22,358 nucleotides of DNA from Isohypsibius dastychi (GCA_034696485.1 JAQIWT010000360.1:1-22358); one strand, 5' to 3'; shown: positions 1 through 10,523, counted from the stretch's first letter. Numbers and translations: made by a program. Notes: generated from the letters alone by a model not told the origin.

Positions 1-378
1 TATCATGCGTGAAAAGATGTCAAGAAAGAACAATCGATAATAAATCACAGTTGAAAAATGAAACCAAGACAAAAGAGAAACCACGAATAAAACATTTCAT
101 GAACTGCAAAATCGTTCTCGAATATTATTCAAACGCCATAACTTCACCATAATGTGGAATGAGTTTTTTGGAACTGCTCGTCAGAAGTATTACACACTCT
201 TTATTACCAAAACAACAGACAACCGGAAGTAGATTGATTTCCTTATAAACTTATATATGTTACTACCAAAATTTCCATCAAAATTCATTCATGTTATCTT
301 TTCTTTTCCCATCATTATCTACGTATCTATTCCGATCCATATGCAACTAGTAGCACCGTTTCCGACTCCAGTTCTTAC

Positions 379-940
379 CTGTTTCTTCCCAGAGCGCAGC
401 AGTTCGATCAAAGGAGCACGTCGCAATCAGTTGTCCAAAAAGCGGATGTCCCCATGTCACTTTCCAAACGGATCCAGAATGCGTCTGAAAACATCACATT
501 CAAATCAATTCAACCCAAGCCACATAATTCCGAATCAACTTCCGGTTGGAATATCGCATTTTCAAGAACGATTTTCTTCGCAGAGTTTCTGATTTATCGA
601 CGCTGACCAAAAATGAAAATTTTGAACGTTTCTGCGAGGTAATATGATTTCGGAGATTCTCGGAAACTCTCTGCATCCTGGAGAATAACCAGCAACTCAA
701 AGGAGATGAAGAAACATACCTTCCAGTTAGCGACACATTTCCACGTTCCATCGTCATGCAAATCCCAAATCTACAATCAAACCAACCCAATACTCAACTT
801 TTGAACTCCTCAACAATTTTCTAACTCACTTTAACACTCTGATCACTGGAGCAAGTTGCCATCCGACGTCCATAATAATCCAACGCGACATCATGAATTA
901 AATCTTTGTGATCAGCGGGGATTGCTTGAGCAATGCTCAT
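379..940 (-). CDS. seh-1: SEH1 nucleoporin, first three exons (partial at left edge)
   Basis: WD40 beta-propeller protein of the Nup107-160 nuclear pore complex; also a subunit of GATOR2, which signals amino-acid state to TORC1. Exons read on the minus strand: 940-830 (start ATG, 37 codons, contains HKDLIHDV and [14 protein letters not shown]), 770-720 (starts IWD, closing the first WD repeat) and 484-379 ([14 protein letters not shown], then [14 protein letters not shown], the second repeat). Introns are 829-771 and 719-485, both GT...AG, and the last donor (GTAAGA at 378) is good. Phases agree (0, 0, 1). The next family segment (WVKR...) is not found in 1-378, so a long third intron runs off the window. 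These peptides match metazoan SEH1 almost residue for residue, so the family call is firm; only about a third of the protein is present. Confidence 0.93.
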
Positions 941-961
941 TCTACCGTTCGCCAGCAGGAA

Positions 962-1081
962 TTAATCGTTAACGCGAATAATCCGACGAAGAATTGCAGA
1001 AAGGAATACGAAGAGAAGTGCAAAGATGAAGAAGATCTCGATGAATGGGACGAGATAATTCAAATGCGTATATTCAACCAT
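962..1081 (-). CDS. 39-aa single-pass membrane micro-ORF just upstream of SEH1
   Basis: Small ORF starting MVEYTHLNYLVPF with one strongly hydrophobic segment (about residues 9-28, IEIFFIFALLFVFLSAIL) followed by a basic end (RRIIR). Its stop lies 21 nt before the SEH1 ATG, and its first 22 nt overlap the end of another small ORF in a different frame. Codon choice in the helix (TTC, ATC, CTC) resembles that of the neighbouring real genes. No family is recognised. It could be a translated upstream ORF on the SEH1 transcript, an independent microprotein, or chance; a hydrophobic ORF this short cannot be proven from one sequence. Confidence 0.35.
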   Translation of the reverse strand: MVEYTHLNYLVPFIEIFFIFALLFVFLSAILRRIIRVND

Positions 1082-1242
1082 TTTCCGAAAATTTGCAAAC
1101 CATTCATAAACAGAAAGCTTGCAGTACCAGAGGCGTATGCAAGTACGAATTCGGGGTTGGTGAGCAAAGGGGCCAATTTCGTTGAGCCGAGGGGGAGGCC
1201 ATTTACTAAAGATGTCGGAACGAATTTTATACCGTACCTCAT
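1060..1242 (-). CDS. 60-aa small ORF upstream of SEH1, unrecognised
   Basis: Reading frame MRYGIKFVPTSLVNG... with a hydrophobic stretch near residues 33-47 (VLAYASGTASFLFMN) and a basic N-terminus. This is the size and style of small mitochondrial or inner-membrane proteins, but no family is recognised. Its stop codon overlaps the start of the 39-aa ORF by 22 nt, so with SEH1 the order is 60-aa ORF, 39-aa ORF, SEH1, all on the minus strand. The open frame continues upstream to an earlier Met at 1308, so the start is a choice. No strong splice acceptor separates the three ORFs. Confidence 0.33.
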   Translation of the reverse strand: MRYGIKFVPTSLVNGLPLGSTKLAPLLTNPEFVLAYASGTASFLFMNGLQIFGKWLNIRI

Positions 1243-1358
1243 AAAAACGCAGGCTGCTCGCTCGGTCGATTCGGCATGTGAGTGACGGACTAACAAGTCG
1301 CATGACATTCAGATCTTCTGCTAACCTCCATCGCCCGCTACCCACACCCGAAATCCCA

Positions 1359-1390
1359 AGAGCTGTATACAGCTCTACGTAGCTACGTAG
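1359..1390. repeat. Two abutting perfect palindromes
   Basis: An 18-bp perfect palindrome centred on GTATAC (1359-1376) overlaps by two bases a 16-bp perfect palindrome CTACGTAGCTACGTAG (1375-1390). They lie in the 440-bp gap between the end of ferroportin and the small ORFs. The rest of 1243-1682 shows no coding or RNA gene. Function is unknown. Confidence 0.7.
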
Positions 1391-1682
1391 CTCCTGTCCT
1401 CCAGATCGCGTTTTACTGCATGGATTTTGACGATGTACGTAGACTGTTACCCGTTAAGCAATATTGTTATCCATCAAGGAGATTTTCTACCCTGGCGTTT
1501 AATTTTGCTACACGTGGCAGAAAACTGAGTAGACATGCGACACTATTCAGTAACGAGCACACTCTAAAGGTCACCAGATAGAACTAGAACCCATTGTAAC
1601 AAACTAGGTCTGAAATCAATTGCAATGATTTGTAGAGCTCAATCACCGAAAACAGTCCAAATGTGACACAGTTCAGCCACAA

Positions 1683-3698
1683 CTACAGTCGAGTATCGAC
1701 AATCTCGATGTCCAAGGTTGCATTCCTCATAAAATCAACATCCGTCGGAGCAACTTTGCGCCCACAGTGCGGTAAAACATGCCCACGAGTCTTATAAGAA
1801 TAAACGGTAAAACAACAATCTCCAAGGAAAACAAACAGCGTCGAGATGAGAATCAAAATTCCAAAGGTCTCCGGTCTGGGGAGCACAATCACCAGAATGA
1901 ACTTGAGCATATCCATAAAGCGGTTCAGTGCGGCCTGGACACCGCCGATCGTTCCACGTTCGTTCTCCGCTACAGTCTCCTGAAGAAGCTGGATGATCGT
2001 CAAATCAGCCATCCATAACCTGCATAAAAACAAAGAACTCAACCTCATGTTAACTGAACAGGACTTCAAGCATATATTCTACCAAAAGGTCACCGAACTC
2101 TGCTAAGACAACTTAGTTATCAAAAGAACAACATGTGTTGACCTACCCAAATCGTGCGAGTATCATCCCGGCCAAAAACACGATAACCGACGGTAGCTCA
2201 TCAATAGATTTGGTAATCCACTGGCTACCATCAATAGCCACTAGAGTCTCCGCATCAGTATCCACACTGCTCCCTCCAAAATCAAAGTACTCTGCGCTCA
2301 GGTCAAATGGACTTCCCGGCAGCCAGATCGACAGAACACAGAAACCCAACGAGAACAACTGAGCCCCTAGTGCGAATAACCCAGTCCGTTCCAGTCCAAT
2401 CTTCTCTCTCAGAATTGGGTACACGAATGTCCCGGCGATTCCCGTTACAGCACCAAGTGCCATCATCACCGAGATGGCCGATTCCGAGAATCCTTGCGTT
2501 CTCACATAAGTATTGGTCACACCGGAGAAAGCCAGAACAGTCATGTACAAGAACGCCAACGCCAGCCCAGCAGGCGCGACTCGATTTGCTGCATAGACGC
2601 GCCAGCCATCTTGTATTGCGAAACATGTGCGGAATACTTTTCGATGGAGTGGCTTTGGTATACCTTTTCCTAAATCTCCGGATCCCTTTTTGACAGCAAG
2701 TTGCGGAACTTTGATATAGATCGTCCGCAAGATGAAGTATTCCGCAATCATCGAGATGACATTCCATGCTGATACAACAATGGTCCCGACATAATGGTAA
2801 CTGAAGGTCATAACTTGAGCGATTATGATCGGGGATAGAATTTGGCAGACCAGATCGATTCTGCGAATTGTCGCACTCATGTCTAGAATCTTCTTTTCAT
2901 TAGGAGAACTGAATTTTGTCCTCTTTGATTCGGACCTGCAAGTCTAGACTTCTGTCCTTCCGAGATGACTATAACCCAATCCTTTTCAATGCTCACATGC
3001 ATTGCCTAAATAAAAGTTTCATCGGTTGTCTCTCAATGTAAGTCTGAATATGCCTACCACACTGGCGCAATCTCCGATCACGGAAAACATGGTGAACCCG
3101 GCCAGACAGACGTATTTCCATTCCGTTGGGATAGCGTCGCGATAGAACAGTGCAAAGGTCAATATCAGAGACCCAAGCGCAACGGATGAGTTCTGAGTTA
3201 TAAGCGCAATCCGAATTGCTGCAGAGAATAATGCATTGTTGACCAAGGACATTGGTAAACACATTAGAGCTCCACCTTTCATTCGAGCAGTCTTGTCAAC
3301 CCATTCTCCAATCACAGCACCCATCAAGATAACACAGAACCCTGTGACCAAACCATGGATTGCCGGTATCAATAGTGAAGTTGGGAATAGTTCGAACAAG
3401 AAGAGTGCCGCTGTAAATGACCACATGCGATCACCCTAGGAGGAATGCCATTTAAAATATTCTTTGAGGCAATCCGTAATTCGGTTTTTACCCATCTGCC
3501 GAAAATTTCGGTTGAGTACAGCCACCATCGAACACGGGAGTAGGCAGTGTCAGGAAATGCTGTGAATAACCAAGTCATTGATACTGGTACACGCTTATTT
3601 GGAATTTACTCACATTCGTTTCCAGTGATATTTTCCGGATTGCCATTGACATTTCCAACTGGTGTCTCTGTAGTAGAAGAGGGGGTGGATTTCTGCAT
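1683..3698 (-). CDS. fpn-1: Ferroportin (SLC40A1 family) iron exporter, complete, six exons
   Basis: Multi-pass plasma-membrane transporter of the SLC40 family, which exports ferrous iron. Exons on the minus strand: 3698-3614, 3559-3492, 3435-3058, 3005-2936, 2882-2147 and 2019-1683. Introns are 54, 56, 52, 53 and 127 bp with GT-AG ends; every phase matches, giving 557 aa (human is 571). The start is bounded by an in-frame TGA 12 nt upstream. Landmarks: GDRMWSF at residue 52, GEWVDKTAR at 94, IEKDWVIVI in exon 4, MSATIRRIDL at 202, ALAFLYMTVLAF at 308, and GLWMADLTIIQLLQE at the last junction. The N-terminal 50 residues are polar and unconserved. Compared with human ferroportin as remembered, the hepcidin-binding cysteine (human C326) is Gly321, and the metal-ligand histidines (human H43 and H507) are Ser57 and Lys485; the aspartate of GDRMW is kept. 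Nematodes have several paralogues, so the exact symbol is uncertain. Confidence 0.95.
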
Positions 3699-3859
3699 TT
3701 CAGAGAGTCATTTGCACTCAAAATTGAGCGACATTTCTTTCTTCAGGTTATATGATAGTGTGGATACATCGGAAAGAAATCACTAAGTCCTCCCGAAATG
3801 ATGGATGACCTGGATTCAGACAATTGAGACAGAGCATTACGAGATATCAAGCACGGACC

Positions 3860-3978
3860 TTATCAGACTTTCTTGTGATAAAATGAGATAGAGTCGACTT
3901 AAACCATAGTGTACCTAGCTGACAGAATAGCCCACCTGATACATATCTCCATGCATTAAAAGACACCACCTACCACGT
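3860..3978 (-). promoter_or_regulatory. Possible GATA/hypoxia-element promoter region of ferroportin
   Basis: Upstream of the ferroportin start are two TGATAA cores in opposite orientation (3860-3865 as TTATCA and 3876-3881), the motif bound by the intestinal GATA factor ELT-2 in Caenorhabditis. An ACGTG hypoxia-factor core lies on the minus strand at 3978-3974. In C. elegans, ferritin genes use a GATA plus HIF-1 iron-dependent element, so the mix suits an iron gene. The motifs are short and may be chance. The rest of 3699-5046 shows no convincing exon. Confidence 0.3.
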
Positions 3979-4695
3979 TGTCCAGTGTTGGTCAGTTTGG
4001 CTTCCCGCGTCGCTTTACCTTGGAATAACTGGAACATAATTTATATCAACATTGATCATAAATAGCACTCGACCTTATCGTTTATCCGAGAGAATGAGAA
4101 ACTGCCCGGTATCTGTTGACATGACCGACCGACGCCGGATTTATCTATTCTGCTTCGCGATACCGGCAAGTCGAATCGACCTGAAACAGTATGCTACTGC
4201 ACGATGTTCCAGAAATTCTAAAGTGTCGCACAGGTATGCTAATTAGAATCTACATTTTCACGACGTTCCTCCATGCGATGCTTGTTCCTTTGGTGGAATA
4301 CGAGAGGAGCGACTATGCTGTGGGAAGAGGGAGTGTGTGGAGCCATGTACCCGTGTAGGACTTCTGCTCGGTTCCTGTATCACACTTGGAACTGATTAAG
4401 GTGTTACCAAATCAGTCACATCAATCAATAATTATGCAGACCTCATCAGAATATTCTTCAGGCAGTTCGCCACAGTTCTTTGCGAAGTTGTTCTTCATTC
4501 GGTTCAGTTATCCTTACAAACTTGGTTCAACTGCGATCTTCTAGAACGTCCAACATATGAAGAGGTGAGTTAGTTGTTTTGAATCGAGTCAACTTTATTA
4601 TGAATAGCGTGTGTACAATATTTTTCAATCTCAATTTCTTCTGAGGCACAACGTATTTAATCGAGCATAAACGTTCATGACTTTGCATACTCAAA

Positions 4696-4732
4696 TTGTG
4701 TTATGTTTTTTTACTTGTGTTATGTTTTTTTA
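4696..4732. repeat. Two-copy exact tandem repeat, 19-bp unit
   Basis: The 18-mer TTGTGTTATGTTTTTTTA occurs at 4696-4713 and again at 4715-4732, separated by one C. It is simple tandem duplication in an AT-rich intergenic stretch. Confidence 0.8.
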
Positions 4733-5059
4733 GTCTCTCAGACTCTCGTCGATCAACTTCCAGATGATTTTCAGGTGAATTATTTCTTCATTGACCAGCT
4801 TAGGCTACCTCTGATTATCCCAAAAAGAATCAATCTAGTTTCTGCCTGTTTTTACGTCTGAACGCCAAATGTTTACAAGTAAAAATGAGCATTCGACAGT
4901 AATCCGTATGAGTCTGACTGAGTCATAACCCTTATTGTTTATTATCTAACATAGTTGGAAATTATCTCCCGACTTTTCCGAAGTACATGTACCGTAGATG
5001 GAAAAGAAATGCAGATTTTCATAACCAACCAGATCGTTAATTTCAGATTTACAGGTGGT

Positions 5060-5843
5060 ATGGGTTCGCCAGCGTTTGTACTTGTTTTTGCTTTGGTTGC
5101 AACATTGGAAGCCAGTGACGACTCACATCCAGAATGTATTCTGGTAGAGATGCAAAATATATGTGGTGATTCAGACGGATTAAAGGCCCACTGTTCATGC
5201 GAGGGAGCCGCCTCCGACAAGGACCCATTGTTCTACTTCAACAACATGCTCATTCCTGTCAATCAAGGTGGACAAAACACCGATAGGTCTGAGCGAGAAA
5301 TGATATTTCATGGTGGCCTGGAAAGCTGCTATGTGCAGTATATGGCAGATCATCAGTGGACTGAACTTTTGTGTTCGACAATGAACTTCTCGGACGGCAA
5401 TCTGACCTGTTCTAGTGCAGAGGGATTCGGTCAGTCGGGAAGCAAAATCGTGGTCACTTGTGCAGATGAGATGACGGGCACAGAAGATCAGTCATCGACC
5501 TCATCCGATTTGCAAGCTTCTTCACCTTTGCCAAACACGGTCAGATACTTTTCGATTAAGCTGCTCAAGTGTGACATCAGTTTTGCAGGCACTTAGTGCG
5601 ACTGCAAGGAACTGATGACCAAATTCGACCACCCATACGAACGTCCCAAGTGCAATAAACCTCGGTCTGACGCTCGGATTGTTAATCTTGGGATTAGTCG
5701 TCCTTATTGTTGGCATTGTAGTTTATTTCAAATTCCATCGCAAAGGTAACATACACGAAAGTGATCTCTACAGATTTTGTTGTTCAGGTCATCATGCTGA
5801 CAGGATGCAGGATCCTGAGGCCGGTGAACCATTTGAATTGTAG
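5060..5843 (+). CDS. Small Cys-rich type I membrane protein, unrecognised
   Basis: The start MGSPAFVLVFALVATLEA is a typical signal peptide and lies 13 nt after a TTTCAG acceptor (5041-5046), probably a spliced-leader or intron acceptor. The ectodomain has eight cysteines (including ICGD, HCSC, SCYV, LTCS, VTCA), two N-glycosylation sequons (NFS, NLT) and a Ser/Thr-rich stalk (residues about 142-160). A membrane helix (LGLLILGLVVLIVGIVVYF) lies at about 5672-5730. After a clean 42-bp intron (5746-5787) comes a short acidic tail ending PFEL at 5843. The first intron is uncertain. The helix frame is reached in phase by a donor at 5569 and acceptor at 5650; a nicer-looking donor at 5540 leads into stops or another frame. 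Family unknown; likely a secreted or surface nematode protein. Confidence 0.65.
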
Positions 5844-6266
5844 CCTTGATTGATTCATTGGATGATGCTTCAAATAATAACCCAGCTAATTCTTTCGCAA
5901 AATGAACAATATTTTTTCGATTATAAACTTTGATGAAGCCAACATTATTGATCTCTTCTCTGTACTCCAGTCAGTACCAGTAGGAATAAATCCAGGTATA
6001 CCAATAAAGCTGAGATGATAATCACCTGAGCTGAGTCTGATCACGAGTCAACGTAAAAGTCGCATAGCTCCCCACAGACCCATGTAAGTCGATGCAAGAC
6101 CAGTGGTGGAACTGCGGAGATCTAAGTGGGGGTAGCTTCTGACAACGTCTTATAGACTCGCTCTCTGTAGTCGCGGGTTTCTGGTAGGGTCGTCAATTTG
6201 TATTCAGTTTACCAAATTAGGCTGTTTCAGTCAACTTACAATTACAGTAAAAGATATTATTCAATA

Positions 6267-6300
6267 TTTGAACTTTACCAGTTGCCAGTAAAGTTTCAAA
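6267..6300. repeat. Imperfect inverted repeat (hairpin)
   Basis: The arm TTTGAACTTTAC (6267-6278) pairs with GTAAAGTTTCAAA (6288-6300) with one bulge, around a 9-nt loop. It may be the end of a small transposon remnant or only a chance hairpin. Otherwise 5844-6690 holds no gene I can support. Confidence 0.55.
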
Positions 6301-7399
6301 TTTCGTTCACTTTGGTGTTAGCGGAATCACCTTAAAACGTAAAATGTTGTTCTGTTTGTCTTCATATCAAAAATTCCATCGGAAGCATTGCAAAACCATA
6401 TTCTTTTCAAACCTTTAAAATGTAACGGTCTACCGAATGCAAATGAATTTATTTGTTTACAGCAAATTTAGAAAAAAACTGTTTGGCGGCGTTTCATCGA
6501 AATGTTTTGCTGGACTGTTTTGCATTTTTAAAATCTATTTATGCAATCAAGTATTCCATCAAACAGAGGGAAGTAGTTGAACGTGGGAAGTCGTTTGAGC
6601 TCTTCTGTATATTGTTAATCTAGTCACAGCAAAAATTGTATTGTAACCCGCTCGTTCTACTACCGTCAACCGGGGGCTTTCTACTTTTTAACATGAATAC
6701 TGTTGAAAGGTTGACCTTAATCCCACAGGAGGTGATCGCAACCGTGTTGCCAGTCTCAAATTACTGCCCTCTAATATGTTGCTAGTCCAACCTACCTTCA
6801 ACAATAATCCAAACATAAAATTGGTATCGATTCCAAATAGACACAAAAGCTCATCGAATGCAGGCAAGTTCAAGGTCTATCCATCAAGCTAAATTTCGTT
6901 GAAAAATTCGTGGTAAAAAATATTATTGAGGAAATGTCGAGCGGATTTTTTGCTGGTGACCTTGGGTTTTATGGCAGTTGTAAATTTCACAGTGAATAAT
7001 TTGAAATTCCCTCGGATGAATGTTTGTCATTTTTCATGCCTTATCTTTTCAACAACAGCTTGGAGTATTCGATTCAGTATTTACAAAGATCACTTTTCGA
7101 AATCATGCCTAACGTCTTATACCGCTACATACCAGTCTCCAAGAAAAGTATGTTTCATAGCGGTCACGCTGAAGGTCAGCGGAAAAAAGCCTACGGAAAA
7201 AAACATTTTCTGAAATGTACCGAGTGGTCCACAATTTTTGACTGAAATGCTTGGGGTAGTGCAGCTCGCCGCCTTTTACTCTAAAATGAGTTGCTTTTAG
7301 CACCATCGATAGAAAATTCATTTTTCTATCCGAACAAGTATCACACTAAATGACAAACAATGGTTGTCCGCCATGAGAGTCAAAAGAACAAGAACTGGT

Positions 7400-7899
7400 C
7401 AGAATTTTTGTGTCTCGACCCAAAAATTTTAGATCGACCATACCTTTGAACATTGTTATTCTCAGCGCATCTTTGAGACATTTCAGGCTCACTTGTTGAA
7501 GCGCTACATTTTTCATGACGAATGTCTCGAGATTGGACAAAGCACTGAGGAGATACAGCTCCCTCGTAAACTCAAAAATCGTCAAAACCGTGTTTTCGCA
7601 ACAACGAGCTTTTCGTTTTCAGATCTCCTTTGCTGGTGGTCTCTCAATGGATCGAAGCGGCTTTTGTAGCTATTCCTCTTGTAGCCGAGAGCACGACGTA
7701 AACTTGATACTGCTTCGGTCCCCCTGGCAAAGTGTTTGAGCTCCTGCACTTGAGAAAACCACGGAATTTCACCGAAAACTACCATTTTCGGTTTCTGCTC
7801 AGTTTCTTCCACGTCAATACAATTTTTCACTTGCCACGAAATGTCGCTGTAAAGAGTTGTCCTTGAGGTATGTAAAGATATCAAGAACATGGAGAACAA
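7400..7899 (-). other. Possible degenerate minus-strand gene, leucine-rich
   Basis: Two adjoining minus-strand open segments (7899-7582 and 7585-7440) meet at a one-base frame change near 7583. The second reads LYLLSALSNLETFVMKNVAL, a leucine-rich pattern of the kind seen in the C-terminal part of nematode F-box proteins, and ends at a GT donor (7437, GTATGG). A plausible acceptor (TTTACAG) precedes the first near 7850. No F-box or other signature is visible, and flanking segments (6690-7320, 7900-8160) do not link to it convincingly. This is only a candidate pseudogene; the rest of 6700-8800 shows nothing supportable. Confidence 0.22.
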
Positions 7900-8839
7900 A
7901 TCATTTTCTCAATAGCTCTGTTGTCTTTGCTGTAACAGGAAAATTGTTGAAAAGACACGGAGCGTTTGGACCAGTTCAACAGCTTCCCCCAGTTTCACAG
8001 CTCCCCCTTGAAAGGTACTTGGTCCATATAAGAAACAACTTATCAGTGAAAAGAGAAATAAACTCTGTATCGAGTGCACACAAATTTCTGAGCAACAGTA
8101 AGTGAGGGGCAGTACCCAGAACTTTACGGTCAAAAAAATTGGAAAACCCGGCGGCCAAGAGGCTTTTACATCATAATTCTAGATCCCTGTTTAACAACAA
8201 CAACGAAAGTCATTTCAAAAGCGAAATATACCTGCAAAAAACCTCGAGGTCTTTGGATTTCCGGGAGAACCTCGAGGTTCTCACGAATATAATGTCCCTT
8301 CACCTTTTCTGGATTCAGGTTCATTATGGCTCACATTTTACAATATTTCTCTTTACCTCTCGCTACAGCACAAATTTTTGTTCATCTTTGTCATATAACG
8401 AGCATTTATTCTTTTTATTTGTCTCCCGTTTTTATTATTTTTGTTTAAAGTTGAACATTTTCTTTGTGATGTTACCATAGTTTGTTGATGATAAGTTATG
8501 GATTATTTTTTTGTATGGACGCCTTTGAAATTCAGCACATTTCACAAATATTCACAAATATTCGTATGAAAAATGTCAGCGTAAAAATACTATGAGATTC
8601 AGCGGATTGATCTTGATGGCGATTTTGCGGTAAAGGAGATTCAATTTCCTAGCAAAAGAAGGATGCTAGAAGTCAGATAAGAATATACAAATATACTGCT
8701 ATTTGTTATTCAAAATTTATATGACCATCATTATTGAAATTATTATTTCAGATGAATTTCGAAAAACATACGTATACTAATTAGTGATTAGCTAATACTG
8801 AGTAGTAACCAGCACAAAAACGAGAGATGAACCATAAAA

Positions 8840-9064
8840 TCAAATGACAACGTCGCTTGGGATGTCAGCAACGAACGACACTGTATCGGCTGAACTGGCG
8901 AAGTATGATTTTCCACTGTGAACATATAATTCGAAAGATGTCACAGTTTCAAGAATTACAATTATGGAATCGGGAAGGACAAATGTATCAAATTGCATGC
9001 TCAGGTTACTGTTGAAAATTCCAACAATAACGCCGCCACAGCATGATGAAGAAATCTTCAGCAA
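8840..9064 (-). other. Open segment with beta-strand pattern, possible exon
   Basis: A 74-codon minus-strand open frame reading FNSNLSMQFDTFVLPDSIIV and then TSFELYVHSGKSYF shows the alternating hydrophobic pattern of a beta-sandwich. It is loosely reminiscent of the end of nematode CUB-like secreted domains, but I cannot confirm that. No signal peptide, matching upstream exon or good splice sites were found. It may be an isolated relic exon or chance. Confidence 0.25.
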
Positions 9065-9493
9065 TTAATTTATTCAATTCTGGTTTTACGGTAAATGCTT
9101 ATACAGATGCGTTCCTTGGTTAATCTCACACGGAAGATAGTCTTTTGGATGGAGAAAAATTCGGTTGTTTTGGTTTCAAGAGCTAACAACATTATTTCCA
9201 TTTTTATATCAAGCCGGAAACGAGTTTGTTCCGAGCGGATCAATCATATTGGGAAAGAAAGAAACTGAAGTGCAAATGAAAAAATATCTAGGTAAATCCT
9301 CATGAGAAAATGTCGCAGAAAATAAGAATAGCATTGTGTTAAAACGGTTGAGCTAAAGTATATGAAAACTGAAAGATAAAAAACAGAGGTGTTGCTACCG
9401 CTCATGTCTTTGATATTCGGTCAGCGAACATGTGATAAAATACTGTTTACAGTGATAAAATAATGAAAAATTCTGACGGTTACTATGATTGAA

Positions 9494-9725
9494 TTTCATA
9501 GCTAATAACCAATTAGCATTATATTCATTGGACTGAACTTGAAAAACTCTCCTTGCAAAGCTTCTTTCATACAGTGATAAGATCAATCTTCAAAATTATT
9601 TTTCATGATTTAGTTTTTATTAATATGCTGATTAATAATTAGGATACTTTAATATCAATTAAGTATAATACATCGGTTTTTTATATGCATGCAAGACAAA
9701 AAATCAAAACGAAACAGCAAAAATG
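9494..9725. repeat. Diverged direct duplication, copy A
   Basis: This AT-rich stretch aligns almost without gaps to 10284-10523. Shared landmarks in order are TTTCATAGC(T/C)AATAACCAA, ATTATATTC, AGTGATRAGATC, ATCAAAATTATTT-like, ATTAAGTATAA and an AAAACGARACAGCAA end. On the minus strand both copies encode a similar short peptide (copy A reads NEYNANWLLAMK). The origin may be an old transposon or a decayed gene repeat. Confidence 0.75.
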
Positions 9726-9970
9726 CCACGCAGATATAGATTTTGAGAGAGATCACGAATTAACATGAGGTTAATTACCGCTGACACTAAAAGACTGATA
9801 GAATAAATATTCCTCGCAAAAAGCGACTTTGGCCGCGCTTGCGCGCATGCTCGGCAAGCTGAGGCGGCCTGGCATACTGTCCCTCCCCCTTTCTCAGAAA
9901 AAATTCGAAAAAAAGAAAAAAAATTTAAAAAAGAACATTTTGAAATTTTTTTTTGAAAAAAACCAAAAAG

Positions 9971-10126
9971 TCATGACCGGAAGTGACGTCATGACCGGAA
10001 GTGGGTGAGTTAGTGCGCGAGTAAGTGGGCGAATGGGTGGGGGAGTGGTCGAGTGGGTGAGTGGGCGTCACATTTGAAAATGTGGCTCCGTTGACCTCGC
10101 ACTGTGGAAATGTGGCTCCGTTGACC
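9971..10126. repeat. Short direct repeats and GTGAGTGGGCG minisatellite
   Basis: TCATGACCGGAAGTG is repeated exactly at 9971-9985 and 9989-10003. A degenerate GTGGGTGAGTGGGCG array follows (about 10001-10069). Then AAATGTGGCTCCGTTGACC is repeated exactly at 10078-10096 and 10108-10126. The block lies between the two copies of the 230-bp duplication and looks like repetitive, transposon-derived DNA. Confidence 0.75.
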
Positions 10127-10205
10127 CGAAAAGATATTTTTACACGGTAAAAGATATTTTAAAAAAAGAGACTAATCGGTCAGAAAAATTCGAGGGTATT
10201 GTAGG

Positions 10206-10226
10206 CCCCCCCCCTTGGGGGGGGGG
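10206..10226. repeat. C9-TT-G10 homopolymer hairpin
   Basis: Nine C, two T and ten G in a row make a perfect stem with almost no loop, and either strand contains a G-quadruplex-prone run. Confidence 0.9.
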
Positions 10227-10283
10227 ACAGAAACAAATTCAGGTGACTTAAATCGAATGAATTTTGAGTTTATGATTTTTGTG

Positions 10284-10523
10284 TTTCATAGCCAATAACC
10301 AAGTAGTATTATATTCTATGGATTCAACATAAAGAACCATCTTCGCAGCGCTCTGTTTATATAGTGATGAGATCGCTCATCAAAATTATTTCCCATAATT
10401 TTATGATTCATTCTTTGTTCCTATTCTTATTACTAATCAGAATACTCTGACTCATATTAAGTATAACAAATCTGTTTTTATAATACTTGCCGGATGAAAA
10501 TTAAAACGAGACAGCAAGAAATG
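10284..10523. repeat. Diverged direct duplication, copy B
   Basis: This is the partner of 9494-9725, same orientation, about 790 bp downstream. The minus-strand peptide here reads IEYNTTWLLAMK, aligned without gaps to copy A. Between the copies is repetitive filler. 10530-11580 holds no gene I can support; a plus-strand segment near 10860 (AWNWLVYKKFN) hints at a helix-turn-helix relic but is too short to call. Confidence 0.75.

Noticed and set aside
257-592. Plus-strand ORF of 111 aa
   Set aside because: It lies over SEH1 exon 3 on the other strand and the flanking intron; composition shows no protein pattern.
2307-2693. Plus- and minus-strand ORFs within the ferroportin large exon
   Set aside because: They are shadows in other frames of a strongly conserved coding exon.
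6060-6190. Possible tRNA-like or structured RNA segment
   Set aside because: No acceptor stem, anticodon arm or T-loop (GTTCGAA-type) could be assembled.
6926-7245. Two overlapping plus-strand ORFs
   Set aside because: Neither frame has motif, splice or composition support; AT-rich chance openings are common here.
9360-9480. GTGATAAAATA repeats as an origin or GATA cluster
   Set aside because: Only two or three short, imperfect occurrences in AT-rich DNA, not beyond chance.
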